Positions 17,018 through 25,604 of a stretch of DNA of 54,130 bases are shown here, in pieces; position 1 is the stretch's first letter; each line of letters opens with the position of its first letter. The notes under the pieces are model-generated. The model ran no database searches and was not told where the DNA came from. It was given only the letters and a program-made list of their open reading frames with translations. The translations under genes were made by a program, and so were the position numbers. Source of the stretch: Caballeronia mineralivorans PML1(12) (GTDB taxonomy: Bacteria; Pseudomonadota; Gammaproteobacteria; Burkholderiales; Burkholderiaceae); the NCBI RefSeq assembly GCF_001028175.1, contig NZ_AEJF01000148.1, positions 1 through 54,130 of the forward strand, written 5' to 3'.

Positions 17018-17293
17018 ATGAACAAGCAAGAACTCGTTGACGCCGTGGCGTCCGCCACCGGTACGAGCAAAGCCGCAGCCGCCGAAGCTATCGATGCGTT
17101 TATCTCTACCGTGACGCAAGCCGTTGTCAACGGCGACAGCGTTCAGTTCGTCGGTTTCGGCACCTTCAGCACCGGCGCACGCGCCGCGCGCACGGGTCGC
17201 AATCCCAAGACCGGCGACACCATCCAGATCGCAGCCGCAAAAACGGTCAAGTTTACTGCCGGTAAAGCGTTCAAAGACCTGGTGAACCAGTAA
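17018..17293 (+). CDS. HU-family DNA-binding protein
   Basis: A 91-residue nucleoid protein. The start MNKQELVDAVASATG and the GFGTFSTGARAARTGRNPKTGDTIQI arm with its conserved RNPKTG tip are diagnostic. It ends in the usual helix FTAGKAFKDLVNQ. An ATG at 16970 is in frame but would add 16 residues not found in HU. Monocistronic, followed directly by a strong hairpin. It bends and compacts DNA; it could be an extra HU copy rather than the main one, which cannot be told from this window. Confidence 0.95.
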   Translation: MNKQELVDAVASATGTSKAAAAEAIDAFISTVTQAVVNGDSVQFVGFGTFSTGARAARTGRNPKTGDTIQIAAAKTVKFTAGKAFKDLVNQ

Positions 17294-17305
17294 GAGTGAC
17301 TGACG

Positions 17306-17334
17306 CGTCCTTGCGGGGCTGTTGCGCAAGGACG
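17306..17334 (+). terminator. Hairpin terminator after the HU gene
   Basis: A 10-bp perfect stem CGTCCTTGCG (17306-17315) pairs with 17325-17334 across a 9-base loop, starting 13 bases after the HU stop. It lies between convergent genes, so it may serve both. No long T-run follows. Confidence 0.6.
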
Positions 17335-17385
17335 TAGTCAAGCAGCGGCAAACATCGTCAGATGAATGCGCCGCATGGATTCACA

Positions 17386-18564
17386 TCAAGAAACGCGTGC
17401 GCCGTTCAACATGCCGCGCGCCGCCAGATTGCGATAGAGCGCACGTACCCCGAATGTCCAGGGCGTAATTTCCGTCGATAAACGCACGGTGTTGACGATC
17501 GCACCCAGCGATGGCGTCGAGATGGTCACCACGTCGCCCAGATGATGCGTGAAGCCACCGCCGGCCGTGTCGCGATCCTTGATCGGCGAGAACATCGTGC
17601 CGAGAAATAACATGAAGCCGTCCGGATACTGATGATGCGCGCCATGCGTTTGCGCCACGAGGTCCGCCGGATCGCGGCTGATCTCGCGCATGTGGCTGAC
17701 GCCGTCCAGTACGAAACCGTCGTCTGCACCTTCAATGCGCAGCGACACGCTTGCTTCGCGCACGGTATCGAGCGTGAACGTGCCGTCGAACAGCCGCACG
17801 AACGGACCGATCGCGCATGAACCGTTGTTGTCCTTCGCTTTGCCGAGCAGCAAAGCGGAACGGCCTTCGACGTCGCGCAGGTTCACGTCGTTGCCAAGCG
17901 TTGCACCCACGATCGTGCCCGCGCTGTTCCCGGCCAGCACGATTTCCGGTTCGGGGTTGTTCCACTTCGACGTTGGATATAAACCCACATCGGCACCGAA
18001 TCCGACTGACGACATCGGCTGCGATTTGGAGAATACTTCGGCATCCGGACCAATGCCGACTTCCATATATTGCGACCACGCGCCGCGCCGTTCGAGTTCG
18101 GCCTTCAACTTTCCCGCAGCTTCCGAGCCGGGTTCTATCTTCGATAAATCGGCACCGATCAACTCGTTGATCATCGAGCGGGTTTCCTGCGCCTTGCTTG
18201 CATCGCCGCCCGCGTGTTCTTCGATCACGCGCTCCAGCAAGCTCACCGCGAACGTCACGCCGCAGGCCTTGATCGCTTGCACGTCGCATGGCGCGAGCAA
18301 ACGCGTTGCATGGGTGGATGAATCGAGCGACGCGCGGATCAGCGCATCGACAGGTCCGAGCGATTCGCCCGGCGCGTGGCGCGCGATCTCCACCGCATCG
18401 TCGCGATCGAAAAGATCGGCGGTGGTCGCAACCGTTGGCGTGATGTCGAAGACTTCGCCGCGTCGCACGACGACCACCGACGGCCCGTCGATGGGTGCCG
18501 GCCGCCAGACACGGCCGATGAGCAAGGCTTCATCGAGATCGGAGGGGAGGAAAGCGCGAGGCAT
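17386..18564 (-). CDS. xylX: FAH-family 2-keto-3-deoxy-sugar-acid dehydratase (XylX-like)
   Basis: A 392-residue protein of the fumarylacetoacetate hydrolase superfamily with the long N-terminal domain seen in 2-keto-3-deoxy-pentonate dehydratases. Notable segments are ACGVTFAVSLLERVIEEHA, WNNPEPEIVLA with metal-ligand Glu residues, LGNDVNLRDVEGRSALLLGKAKDNN, and HHQYPDGFMLFLGTMFSPIKDRD. From memory these agree closely with Caulobacter XylX, which converts 2-keto-3-deoxy-D-xylonate to alpha-ketoglutarate semialdehyde in the Weimberg pathway. It lies 43 bases after the dehydratase gene in one operon. The stereochemistry of the substrate (xylonate or arabonate) is not readable. Confidence 0.85.
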   Translation of the reverse strand: MPRAFLPSDLDEALLIGRVWRPAPIDGPSVVVVRRGEVFDITPTVATTADLFDRDDAVEIARHAPGESLGPVDALIRASLDSSTHATRLLAPCDVQAIKACGVTFAVSLLERVIEEHAGGDASKAQETRSMINELIGADLSKIEPGSEAAGKLKAELERRGAWSQYMEVGIGPDAEVFSKSQPMSSVGFGADVGLYPTSKWNNPEPEIVLAGNSAGTIVGATLGNDVNLRDVEGRSALLLGKAKDNNGSCAIGPFVRLFDGTFTLDTVREASVSLRIEGADDGFVLDGVSHMREISRDPADLVAQTHGAHHQYPDGFMLFLGTMFSPIKDRDTAGGGFTHHLGDVVTISTPSLGAIVNTVRLSTEITPWTFGVRALYRNLAARGMLNGARVS

Positions 18565-18607
18565 GTTGCGTGTCTCCAGAGGGATGAGGGTCGGGCGTCC
18601 GTGCGCC

Positions 18608-20434
18608 TCAGTGGTTATGCCGCGATTCGCCGCGCGTCTCGACGATGTTCAAGTACAGCGTGGCCGGTTCCAGGCACGCGCCGCTGCCTTGCTGCCCGAC
18701 CATGCTCCGGTAGATCTCTTCCCACGGTGTCATGTTCTTCAGCACGGGCGGTTTCCATGCCGCTCGGCGTTCGGCAAGCTCGGCTTCGGGGATCATCAGG
18801 TCGACCTTGCGTGTCTTCAGGTCAATGCGGATCCTGTCGCCCGATACGAGCAACGCAATCCCGCCGCCAACGGCTGCTTCCGGCGATACATTGAGAATGG
18901 ACGGACTCGCCGATGTACCGCTTTGACGGCCATCGCCGAGAGTGGGCAGGGTGTCGATACCGCGCTTGAGCAGCGCAGCCGGCGGCTGCATGTTGACCAC
19001 TTCCGCACCACCCGGAAAGCCTACCGGACCACAGTTGCGGATCACGAGAATGGACCGTTCGTCGACTCCTGTCTCTGGGTCTTCAATACGCGCGTGATAG
19101 TCTTCCGGGCCTTCGAACACGACCACCTTGCCCTCGAACACGTCGGGATGATCGGGGTCGGCGAGGAAGCGCTTGCGGAACGCCTGGTCGATCACGCTGA
19201 CCTTCATGACGGCGCTGTCGAAGATGTTGCCCGACAACACGACGTATCCCGCCGACTCTTTCAACGGGTTCTCATACGCGCGGATCACCTCGCGATCGGG
19301 CGTGGGCACTGTGACCAGATCTTCGCCCAGCGTGTGTCCAGTAACCGTGCGTACGTCGGCGTTCAGACGACCTGCATCGAGCAGTTCCTTCATCACGGCC
19401 GGCACGCCGCCAGCACGATGAAATGCCTCGCCGAGGAAACGTCCGGCAGGCTGGCAATCGACCAGCAACGGTACCTCGGGGCCAAGCCGCTGCCAGTCTT
19501 CCAGCGTGTGCTCGACACCCATGTGACGCGCGATGGCGATCATGTGAATCGGACAATTCGATGAAGCCCCAAGGGCCGCAGCCGCTACCACGGCGTTCTC
19601 GAATGCCCCCTTGGTCATGATGTCCGACGGGCGCAGGTTCTCCGCCACCATGCCGACGATGCGCTTGCCGGTGGCATGCGCCATCCAGCCGCGCTCGCGA
19701 TGCGGTCCGGGAATCGCCGCGCAACCCGGCAGCGACATGCCGAGCGCCTCGGCGAGCGAGTTCATGGAAAGGGCCGTGCCCATCGTGTTGCAATGCCCGA
19801 CCGATGGCGCCGACGACGCGACCATGTCCATGAACCCGGAGTAGTCGATCTCGCCTGCGGACAGCCGTTTGCGGGCGTCCCAGATCACCGTGCCGGAGCC
19901 GGCAAGCTTGCCGTGATACCAGCCGTCGAGCATCGGTCCGCCTGACAGCACGATGGCTGGAATGTTGACCGTGGCCGCAGCCATCAGGCACGCGGGCGTG
20001 GTCTTGTCGCAGCCGGTGGTGAGCACGACGCCATCGATAGGATAGCCATGCAGGATTTCAACGAGACCGAGATAAGCGAGGTTGCGATCGAGCGCGGCGG
20101 TGGGGCGCTTGCCGGTTTCCTGAATCGGGTGAACGGGGAATTCGAGCGGGATGCCGCCTGCGTCGCGGATACCGTCGCGAACGCGGCTCGCCAGATCGAG
20201 ATGATGCCGGTTGCAGGGCGCGAGATCCGAACCCGTCTGGGCGATGCCGATGATCGGCTTGCCCGATTGCAGTTCTTCGCGCGTGATGCCGTAGTTCATG
20301 TAGCGCTCGAGATAGAGCGCGGTCATGCCGGGGTTCGAGGGATCGTCGAACCAGCGGCGGCTGCGAAGGCGCGGCGTGGAGGTGTCGTTGTGATCGGTAT
20401 CGGTATGGGTGTCGGTGGGCTTGGAGGGTGTCAT
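18608..20434 (-). CDS. xylD: IlvD/Edd-family pentonate dehydratase (D-xylonate dehydratase-like)
   Basis: A 608-residue Fe-S dehydratase. The iron-sulfur cysteines of the family are at about Cys74 (TGSDLAPCNRHH), Cys142 (TTGCDKTTPA) and Cys215 (SSAPSVGHCNTMGTA). The N-terminal LRSRRWFDDPSNPGMTALYL and the final RHNH match Caulobacter XylD by memory better than IlvD. It removes water from the sugar acid to give the 2-keto-3-deoxy acid used by the next gene. The ATG at 20434 gives the normal length; upstream codons to 20527 are unlikely to be translated. No lactonase, sugar dehydrogenase or semialdehyde dehydrogenase is present in the window. Confidence 0.88.
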   Translation of the reverse strand: MTPSKPTDTHTDTDHNDTSTPRLRSRRWFDDPSNPGMTALYLERYMNYGITREELQSGKPIIGIAQTGSDLAPCNRHHLDLASRVRDGIRDAGGIPLEFPVHPIQETGKRPTAALDRNLAYLGLVEILHGYPIDGVVLTTGCDKTTPACLMAAATVNIPAIVLSGGPMLDGWYHGKLAGSGTVIWDARKRLSAGEIDYSGFMDMVASSAPSVGHCNTMGTALSMNSLAEALGMSLPGCAAIPGPHRERGWMAHATGKRIVGMVAENLRPSDIMTKGAFENAVVAAAALGASSNCPIHMIAIARHMGVEHTLEDWQRLGPEVPLLVDCQPAGRFLGEAFHRAGGVPAVMKELLDAGRLNADVRTVTGHTLGEDLVTVPTPDREVIRAYENPLKESAGYVVLSGNIFDSAVMKVSVIDQAFRKRFLADPDHPDVFEGKVVVFEGPEDYHARIEDPETGVDERSILVIRNCGPVGFPGGAEVVNMQPPAALLKRGIDTLPTLGDGRQSGTSASPSILNVSPEAAVGGGIALLVSGDRIRIDLKTRKVDLMIPEAELAERRAAWKPPVLKNMTPWEEIYRSMVGQQGSGACLEPATLYLNIVETRGESRHNH

Positions 20435-20480
20435 GAGCGTGGCTATGGCGGGTTTGTTATGCGGGGAGCAGACGGGTGGT

Positions 20481-20710
20481 TTATTGCGTGTATTCGGTGA
20501 GCAGTGGCCGGTTGTTGAAGAACGCATGCTGATTGTCGCGGACCAGGCCGGCCATTGCCGTACGGGTTTCTACCGGGGCGCTCGATCTGTTCGGTCGCGG
20601 CACGACGTTGTTGAGTTCGGCGAAACCCGGATCGAGCGACGGCTCGCTCCAGCATACATCGAGTGCAGTGCCGCTGATACGCGGGCCGATCTCGGCAAGC
20701 TCCGCCGCAC
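20481..20710 (-). pseudogene. C-terminal remnant of a D-isomer-specific 2-hydroxyacid dehydrogenase
   Basis: The minus-strand frame reads RISGTALDVCWSEPSLDPGF, LNNVV and then ETRTAMAGLV-DN-AFF-RPLLT. This is the ending of glyoxylate/hydroxypyruvate reductase-type enzymes. The upstream dinucleotide-binding domain is absent, and the region that normally carries the catalytic His (PHIxS) reads PRPNRSS. The gene is truncated and dead. It ends just upstream of the xylD start, in the same direction, so it was probably once part of the sugar-acid operon. Confidence 0.6.
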
Positions 20711-20802
20711 GCGGCGCAACGCCGGGCTCTATCCTGTCGGTTTGCATTCGCGTCCTGAGCCAACCATACTGGTCCGGTTGGAAATTTCTCGGGCGAACTT
20801 CA

Positions 20803-21468
20803 ATGAGCAATCTTCAAGGGAAGCAACCAGGACATCGGCACACCGACGATCACGACCATCACCACGGCAGCGAGTTGTCCGAGATGGAATTGCGCGTGCG
20901 CGCGCTGGAATCCGTGCTGGTAGAGAAGGGATACGTCGATCCGAATGCGCTGGATATCCTGATCGAGACCTACGAGCACAAGGTTGGACCGCGCAATGGC
21001 GCACGCGTGGTTGCAAAGGCCTGGAGCGATCCGGCATACAGGCAATGGCTGCTCGATGACGCCACCGCCGCAATCGCCTCGCTGGGCTACACCGGCAGGC
21101 AGGGCGAACACATGATTGCGCTGGAGAATACGCCCGCCGTGCACAACATGGTGGTCTGCACGTTGTGCTCGTGCTACCCGTGGCCGGTGCTCGGGCTTCC
21201 GCCGGTCTGGTACAAGTCGGCGCCTTACCGGTCTCGCGCGGTCATCGATCCGCGCGGCGTGTTGAGGGAGTTTGGCTTCGAACTACCCGCCGAAACGGAG
21301 TTCCGCGTGTGGGACTCCACGGCCGAGGTCCGCTATCTGGTGTTGCCAATGCGGCCCCCGGGAACCGACGGCTTATCGGAGGAGGATCTGGCTGAACTGG
21401 TGACGCGTGATTCCATGATCGGCACCGGTTTGCCGAAGACGCCCGAACCGAAACGGGAGCTCACATGA
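20803..21468 (+). CDS. nthA: Nitrile hydratase alpha subunit, cobalt type
   Basis: A 221-residue subunit carrying the metal site C119-T-L-C122-S-C124 in VCTLCSCYPWPVLGLPP. Thr at the second position marks the Co(III) type; Ser would mark iron. The two inner cysteines are oxidised in the mature enzyme. It hydrates nitriles to amides in the cytoplasm with the beta subunit. Odd feature: an N-terminal His/Asp-rich tail at about residues 11-21 (HRHTDDHDHHH) that could bind metal. The open frame runs upstream to 20533, but homology starts near this ATG. The stop overlaps the beta start. Confidence 0.95.
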   Translation: MSNLQGKQPGHRHTDDHDHHHGSELSEMELRVRALESVLVEKGYVDPNALDILIETYEHKVGPRNGARVVAKAWSDPAYRQWLLDDATAAIASLGYTGRQGEHMIALENTPAVHNMVVCTLCSCYPWPVLGLPPVWYKSAPYRSRAVIDPRGVLREFGFELPAETEFRVWDSTAEVRYLVLPMRPPGTDGLSEEDLAELVTRDSMIGTGLPKTPEPKRELT

Positions 21469-22145
21469 ACGGCGCGCAAGATCTGGGCGGCATGCAGGCT
21501 TTCGGCCCAATACACCCTGAAGACCCTGAAGACGACGTCTCGCTCTTTCATGCCGACTGGGAGCGCCGGGTGCTGGCAATGACGCTCGCGATGGGTGCGA
21601 CCGGCAAGTGGAACATCGACACATCTCGCGCCGCGCGGGAGAGCTTGCCGCCGGCGCAGTACCTCTCGAGCAGTTACTACGAGATCTGGTTCGAAGGACT
21701 GAAAAGGCTGCTGCTGAATACAGGGCTCGCGACGGCTGAGGAAATCGAGGCGGGCGAGTTGAAGAGTGCGGCGAGTCCGGTCCCTCGCGTCCTGATGGCC
21801 GACCAGGTGCCAGCCGCGCTGCTGAGAGGCGGTCCGGCTGATCGTCCGGCGACTGCCGCGGCACGCTTTGAGGTTGGCGATAGTGTGCAGACCCGTCAGA
21901 TGCATCCATCAACGCACACGCGGCTGCCGCGCTATTGCCGCGGCAAACGGGGGAGGATTATCGCCGCGCATGGCACGCACGTCTTTCCCGATACCAACGC
22001 GATCGGGCTGGGCGAGCAACCGCAATGGCTCTATACCGTGCGTTTCGACGCCTTTGAACTCTGGGGTGCGGATACGACCGCAGCGTCGGTATGCGTCGAT
22101 TGCTGGGAATCGTATCTCGACTACCCGAATGCCGGGCCTGACTGA
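21465..22145 (+). CDS. nthB: Nitrile hydratase beta subunit
   Basis: A 226-residue subunit. The N-terminal MNGAQDLGGMQAFGPI is the family start. The C-terminal SH3-like barrel contains the FEVGDSVQTRQMHPSTHTRLPRYCRGKRGRI motif, whose arginines contact the oxidised cysteine ligands of the alpha subunit, and ends with LWGADT...DCWESYLD. It is translationally coupled to nthA through ATGA at 21465-21468. It forms the alpha-beta heterodimer. Confidence 0.95.
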   Translation: MNGAQDLGGMQAFGPIHPEDPEDDVSLFHADWERRVLAMTLAMGATGKWNIDTSRAARESLPPAQYLSSSYYEIWFEGLKRLLLNTGLATAEEIEAGELKSAASPVPRVLMADQVPAALLRGGPADRPATAAARFEVGDSVQTRQMHPSTHTRLPRYCRGKRGRIIAAHGTHVFPDTNAIGLGEQPQWLYTVRFDAFELWGADTTAASVCVDCWESYLDYPNAGPD

Positions 22146-22146
22146 C

Positions 22147-22518
22147 ATGACTGCTGCCAAGCCGAGCCTGCCGGAACTGCACATTGCCTTGCCCGAATTG
22201 CCTTGCGACGCCGCGGGGCCCGTCTTCAGTGCGCCGTGGGAAGCACAGGCCTTCGCGATGACGCTGGCCTTGTACGAGCGTGGTTTGTTCACATGGGCAG
22301 AATGGGCTGAATGCCTGAACCACGCAATCCGCGACGCCCAGGCCGCCGGCGACCCGGACCGTGGCAACACCTACTATGTCCATTGGATGACGGCGCTGGA
22401 GCGCATCAGCGCCAACAAGGGCCTGGTGACAAGCGGCCTGCTTTCGCAGCGTCGGAATGAGTGGGAGGCGGCTGCGCAACGTACTCCGCACGGCCAGCCG
22501 ATCGAGCTCGGACGATAG
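22147..22518 (+). CDS. Nitrile hydratase accessory (activator) protein
   Basis: A 123-residue protein directly after nthB (1 base between stop and ATG). It resembles the N-terminal half of the beta subunit, as the P14K/NhlE-type activators do: PVFSAPWEAQAFAMTLALYERGLFTWAEWAECL, then YYVHWMTALERI. In cobalt-type enzymes such proteins swap the metal-free alpha subunit for a cobalt-loaded one. The frame is open upstream from 21868 over nthB, but the ATG at 22147 gives the family length. No cobalt transporter gene follows. Confidence 0.88.
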   Translation: MTAAKPSLPELHIALPELPCDAAGPVFSAPWEAQAFAMTLALYERGLFTWAEWAECLNHAIRDAQAAGDPDRGNTYYVHWMTALERISANKGLVTSGLLSQRRNEWEAAAQRTPHGQPIELGR

Positions 22519-22829
22519 CAATTCCTCTAATCCCCGCATCGCCAGCATTCCTTAATACTTCATCGGACCATGAATTTTCGATGGATCGACGCTTTACGGT
22601 CGACATCGATTGAAGCGCAATGGGCATGGGTATCCATTTCTTTTTGCCGCACGCGGTCTTCATTTCCGCGCGTCCCCCGTTTTCCTCAGACAAACAGCTG
22701 ACAGAGAGTTGAAAGTTTGCCTTCATCACATGTTCGTAATCGGAACCCACATTACGTTACCGTGCCTTAAAGAATATTACCGAGTCTTTCGGCACAGGTC
22801 CGTTCCGTCATACAACAATGAGGTGAGAC
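22519..22829. other. 311-base intergenic region
   Basis: Between the nitrile hydratase operon and the phosphatase gene. No convincing Pho box, terminator or repeat was found. A 75-codon frame (22610-22837) overlaps the phosphatase start and has no family features. Confidence 0.4.
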
Positions 22830-24470
22830 ATGGATAAAGTCAGGAAGTGGTCCGGGTTGAGCGCAGTAGTCGGTGCTGGCGTGATGGCGCTGGCAGGCAT
22901 ACCCCCGGTGGCACAAGCGCATGAGATGCAGGACGCGAAGCGCGTGCTTCTCATCAGCTTCGATGGTTTGCATGAGCAGGATGTCGCGCGCTGCATCGGT
23001 GCGAATACCTGCCCTAACCTGGCGCTGCTGGCGAAATCAGGCGTGACGTACACGAATGCGCATACCCCGGGCCTGTCTGATTCCTTTCCCGGTCTGGCCG
23101 CGCTGGTAACAGGCGGTTCGCCGAAGACCGTAGGTCTTTTCTATGACGTGTCATATGACCGCACCCTCTACGCGCCGACGGATACGACCTGCTCGGGCAA
23201 GCAGGGATGGAACGTCGTGTTCGATGAGACGACCGGCATCGATGGCGAGAACGGAGGCCCGCTGATCCATCTCAACGGCGGCGGCGCATTCAATCCGCAG
23301 GCCATTCCGAATGCGATGGTCAATGGCGTCTGTACGCCCGTCTATCCGCATAACTACATCAAGACGAATACGGTTTTCGAAGTGGTCAAGGAGCATATCC
23401 GCGGTGCGCGTACGGCTTGGGCCGACAAGCATGCATGGGGTTATGACTGGCTAAATGGACCGTCCGGCCGCGGCGTGGACGATCTGGCGCGCACCGAGAT
23501 CAACTCGATCGACCCTGCGACCAAGACCTACTACCTCGACACGTATACGCACACGGAGAAATTCGATAACTATCACGTGCGGGCGCTCATCAACCAGATC
23601 AATGGCCGTGACTCGACCGGGAAAAGCGCTTCCGTGCCGACGGTGTTCGGCACGAACTTCCAGACCTTGAGCGTGGCCCAAAAGGCACCTGTGGCAAAGG
23701 GTGGGGGTTACCTCGATGCCGATTTCACGCCGGGTCCGCAGGTCGCTGGCGCGATTGATTACCTGGATGACGCGCTGGGTCGCATTGTGTCCGAGCTGAA
23801 GGAACGAAACCTTTATTCGTCCACTGTCATCATCGTCACGGCCAAGCACGGGCAGTCGCCGACCGACCACACGAAACTGGTCAAGAACGGCGATACGCTG
23901 TCCAAGCTCCTGGAAGCCAATAACTATCTGGACCCCAACGGCAACTTCGGCCAGAACGCCACGACGTCGGGCAATCTGAACGACGGTACGGGACTCGTCG
24001 ACACCGGCATGGTGCAAACCGACGACATCGGGCTCATCTGGCTGCGTGACCGCACTCAGCTGGACGCGGCGGTGACGACGCTCAAGGACAATCTCAGCTG
24101 CAATGCCCCCGGCATCTGTGCGGATGGTCCCGCGGCGTACATCCTGTACGGCCCGAACCTCGCGTCACGGTTCGGCGATCCGGCACGAGGCCGTACCCCG
24201 GACATCATCGTGCAGCCGAACCCGGGCGTGATCTACACGTCCAGCACGGCGAAGGACGAGGAGCACGGCGGCAATGCGCCTGACGACAGCCACCTGGGCC
24301 TTGTCGTGTCGTTCCAGGGAATCCAGCACGGTCGCACCGTCTCCAGGGCCGTCCTGACCACACAGGTCGCACCGACGATCCTGGGCGTACTCGATCTTGA
24401 CCCGGAACTGTTGCATTCGGTCGCGGAAGAAGAAACGAGAGTCCTGCCGGGTCTCGGGATCGACCACTAG
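22830..24470 (+). CDS. Exported alkaline phosphatase-superfamily phosphodiesterase/nucleotide pyrophosphatase
   Basis: A 546-residue protein with a signal peptide cleaved after about residue 30 (VAQA-HE). The enzyme part has the type I phosphodiesterase pattern. Metal-binding Asp45 is in LLISFDGLHEQD, the likely nucleophile Ser is in the PGLSDSFPGL segment (about residues 83-85), a distal VTAKHGQSPTDH supplies metal ligands, and a late EEHGGNAPDDSH completes the site. GAGGTGAG precedes the ATG. It acts in the periplasm or outside the cell on phosphate esters or diesters; the exact substrate is unknown. Monocistronic. Confidence 0.85.
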   Translation: MDKVRKWSGLSAVVGAGVMALAGIPPVAQAHEMQDAKRVLLISFDGLHEQDVARCIGANTCPNLALLAKSGVTYTNAHTPGLSDSFPGLAALVTGGSPKTVGLFYDVSYDRTLYAPTDTTCSGKQGWNVVFDETTGIDGENGGPLIHLNGGGAFNPQAIPNAMVNGVCTPVYPHNYIKTNTVFEVVKEHIRGARTAWADKHAWGYDWLNGPSGRGVDDLARTEINSIDPATKTYYLDTYTHTEKFDNYHVRALINQINGRDSTGKSASVPTVFGTNFQTLSVAQKAPVAKGGGYLDADFTPGPQVAGAIDYLDDALGRIVSELKERNLYSSTVIIVTAKHGQSPTDHTKLVKNGDTLSKLLEANNYLDPNGNFGQNATTSGNLNDGTGLVDTGMVQTDDIGLIWLRDRTQLDAAVTTLKDNLSCNAPGICADGPAAYILYGPNLASRFGDPARGRTPDIIVQPNPGVIYTSSTAKDEEHGGNAPDDSHLGLVVSFQGIQHGRTVSRAVLTTQVAPTILGVLDLDPELLHSVAEEETRVLPGLGIDH

Positions 24471-24805
24471 CGGTAGACGAACCGGTTCGTTGAAGATGTC
24501 TTCGGGCGCGGGGGTGCAAAGCCTTTAGCGGTCTCGGGCAGGGGTCATGGGATGTTGCGGTGCTGACCTTCTGTCCGGGATTCGTGCCGGCACCCCGCGA
24601 GCCATGCGCCGGTCAATAATTCCGCAACGCGTAATTTGTGCCGTCGTCCTCACACAACATCGAAAAATACCCTCTAAAGCCCTTGCTGAACGTTTGCGGT
24701 GACTGCAGAATCCGCAACATGTTACGAACTGTAACGAGACGTTACGTTTTGTCTACCGATGCCGCCTGACAGCGTGACGCGTCTGGAACCGATTGCGGGG
24801 ACGCA
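24471..24805. other. 335-base intergenic region upstream of flhD
   Basis: Contains a perfect 14-base palindrome right after the phosphatase stop (24477-24490, ACGAACCGGTTCGT), which may be part of a terminator. Three GTTAC/GTAAC half-sites spaced 10 bases apart (24721, 24731, 24741) lie about 60-85 bases upstream of flhD. No gene seen. Confidence 0.5.
24721..24745. promoter_or_regulatory. Three helically phased GTTAC/GTAAC half-sites upstream of flhD
   Basis: GTTAC at 24721, GTAAC at 24731 and GTTAC at 24741 lie exactly one helical turn apart, forming two overlapping inverted repeats. The spacing suggests a response-regulator dimer pair binding one DNA face. The factor is unknown. Confidence 0.4.
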
Positions 24806-25126
24806 GTGAAAACTTTCAATGACACGTTGGAATCGATTCGGGAACTTAACCTCTCGTACATCACGCTCGCGCGGCAGCTGCTGCAAGAGGATGGCCCCGT
24901 CGGAATGCTTCGCCTCGGGCTGTCAAAGGAAGTCGCCGATATTCTGGCTAACCTTACCTCGGCTCAAGCGGTGAAATTCGCGGCGTCGAATCATCTGCTT
25001 TGCTCGTTTCGCTTCAACGATCACGCGATGCTGTCTGCTTTGACAAAATCGCCGTACAGGGCCGACGTCGCTGCGCAGCACTCCGCGGCGTCAATGGCCC
25101 CGCAGCAAGCTGTGCAATTCGCATAA
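24806..25126 (+). CDS. flhD: FlhD-family transcriptional regulator, without flhC
   Basis: A 106-residue protein starting at GTG. SIRELNLSYITLARQLLQED, RLGLSKEVADILANLTSAQAVKFA and LLCSFRFNDHAMLSALT align with FlhD along its length. In the classic system FlhD and FlhC form a complex that turns on flagellar genes and some metabolic genes. No flhC follows, and the neighbours are a phosphatase and a chaperone pair. This is probably a second, orphan FlhD that either joins an FlhC made elsewhere or acts alone. Confidence 0.85.
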   Translation: MKTFNDTLESIRELNLSYITLARQLLQEDGPVGMLRLGLSKEVADILANLTSAQAVKFAASNHLLCSFRFNDHAMLSALTKSPYRADVAAQHSAASMAPQQAVQFA

Positions 25127-25269
25127 GGGTGCAACAAGGGTCCGCCTGCTTGTGCGGTAAGTCATAGCGGCATGACCAACCGCTTTGGAAAAAACTGAAG
25201 GGCCGGCGTGAGTCGGACTGGACCGGGGATGGGGTTTCCGCACCCGTGCTAGCCCGTTTCTGCGCGATA

Positions 25270-25593
25270 TCATCTGGGGCGTCCTAGCCGCGCCTTCGTC
25301 GCGTGTATCTCCGCTTGCAGTTCATCGATGCGTTGCAACAGCGACAGCGCTAACGCAAGACCTTGCCGGTCGAGTTCGAAGTCGTCGCGCAGCCGCCGTG
25401 CTGTCTTGACCGTCACGACGTAACGCAGCTGGAACATGGGCGTCTGTGAACCGGTGTCCACTGGCTTGATGACGTCGGTGTCTATGAGGTCTTCGATTTC
25501 ATCGATCGAGAGGCCCGACACCTCGGCCAGATGTTCAAGCGGGCAAAGGTCCACGTCGTTAAGCCAGATCGAATCGCTCAATGGTGCGCTCAT
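25270..25593 (-). CDS. cbpM: Chaperone modulator CbpM
   Basis: A 107-residue MerR-like protein (LEHLAEVSGLSIDEIEDLIDTDVIKP helix-turn-helix-like part, then QLRYVVTVKTARRLRDDFELDRQGLALALSLLQRIDELQ). CbpM proteins bind the J-domain of CbpA and restrain it. It lies 11 bases after cbpA in the same direction, the arrangement known from other bacteria. Confidence 0.88.
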   Translation of the reverse strand: MSAPLSDSIWLNDVDLCPLEHLAEVSGLSIDEIEDLIDTDVIKPVDTGSQTPMFQLRYVVTVKTARRLRDDFELDRQGLALALSLLQRIDELQAEIHATKARLGRPR

Positions 25594-25604
25594 GGCTTTG
25601 CTCC

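Noticed and set aside
17690..19564. A 624-codon plus-strand open frame opposite xylX and xylD
   Set aside because: It is antisense to two well-recognised genes and has no family features; high-GC codon bias makes long antisense frames common here.
22519..22829. A Pho box upstream of the exported phosphatase
   Set aside because: I looked for CTGTCAT-type direct repeats and found only weak, single partial matches.
22610..22837. A 75-codon frame before the phosphatase gene
   Set aside because: Overlaps the phosphatase start and ribosome site, and shows no family or codon-bias support.
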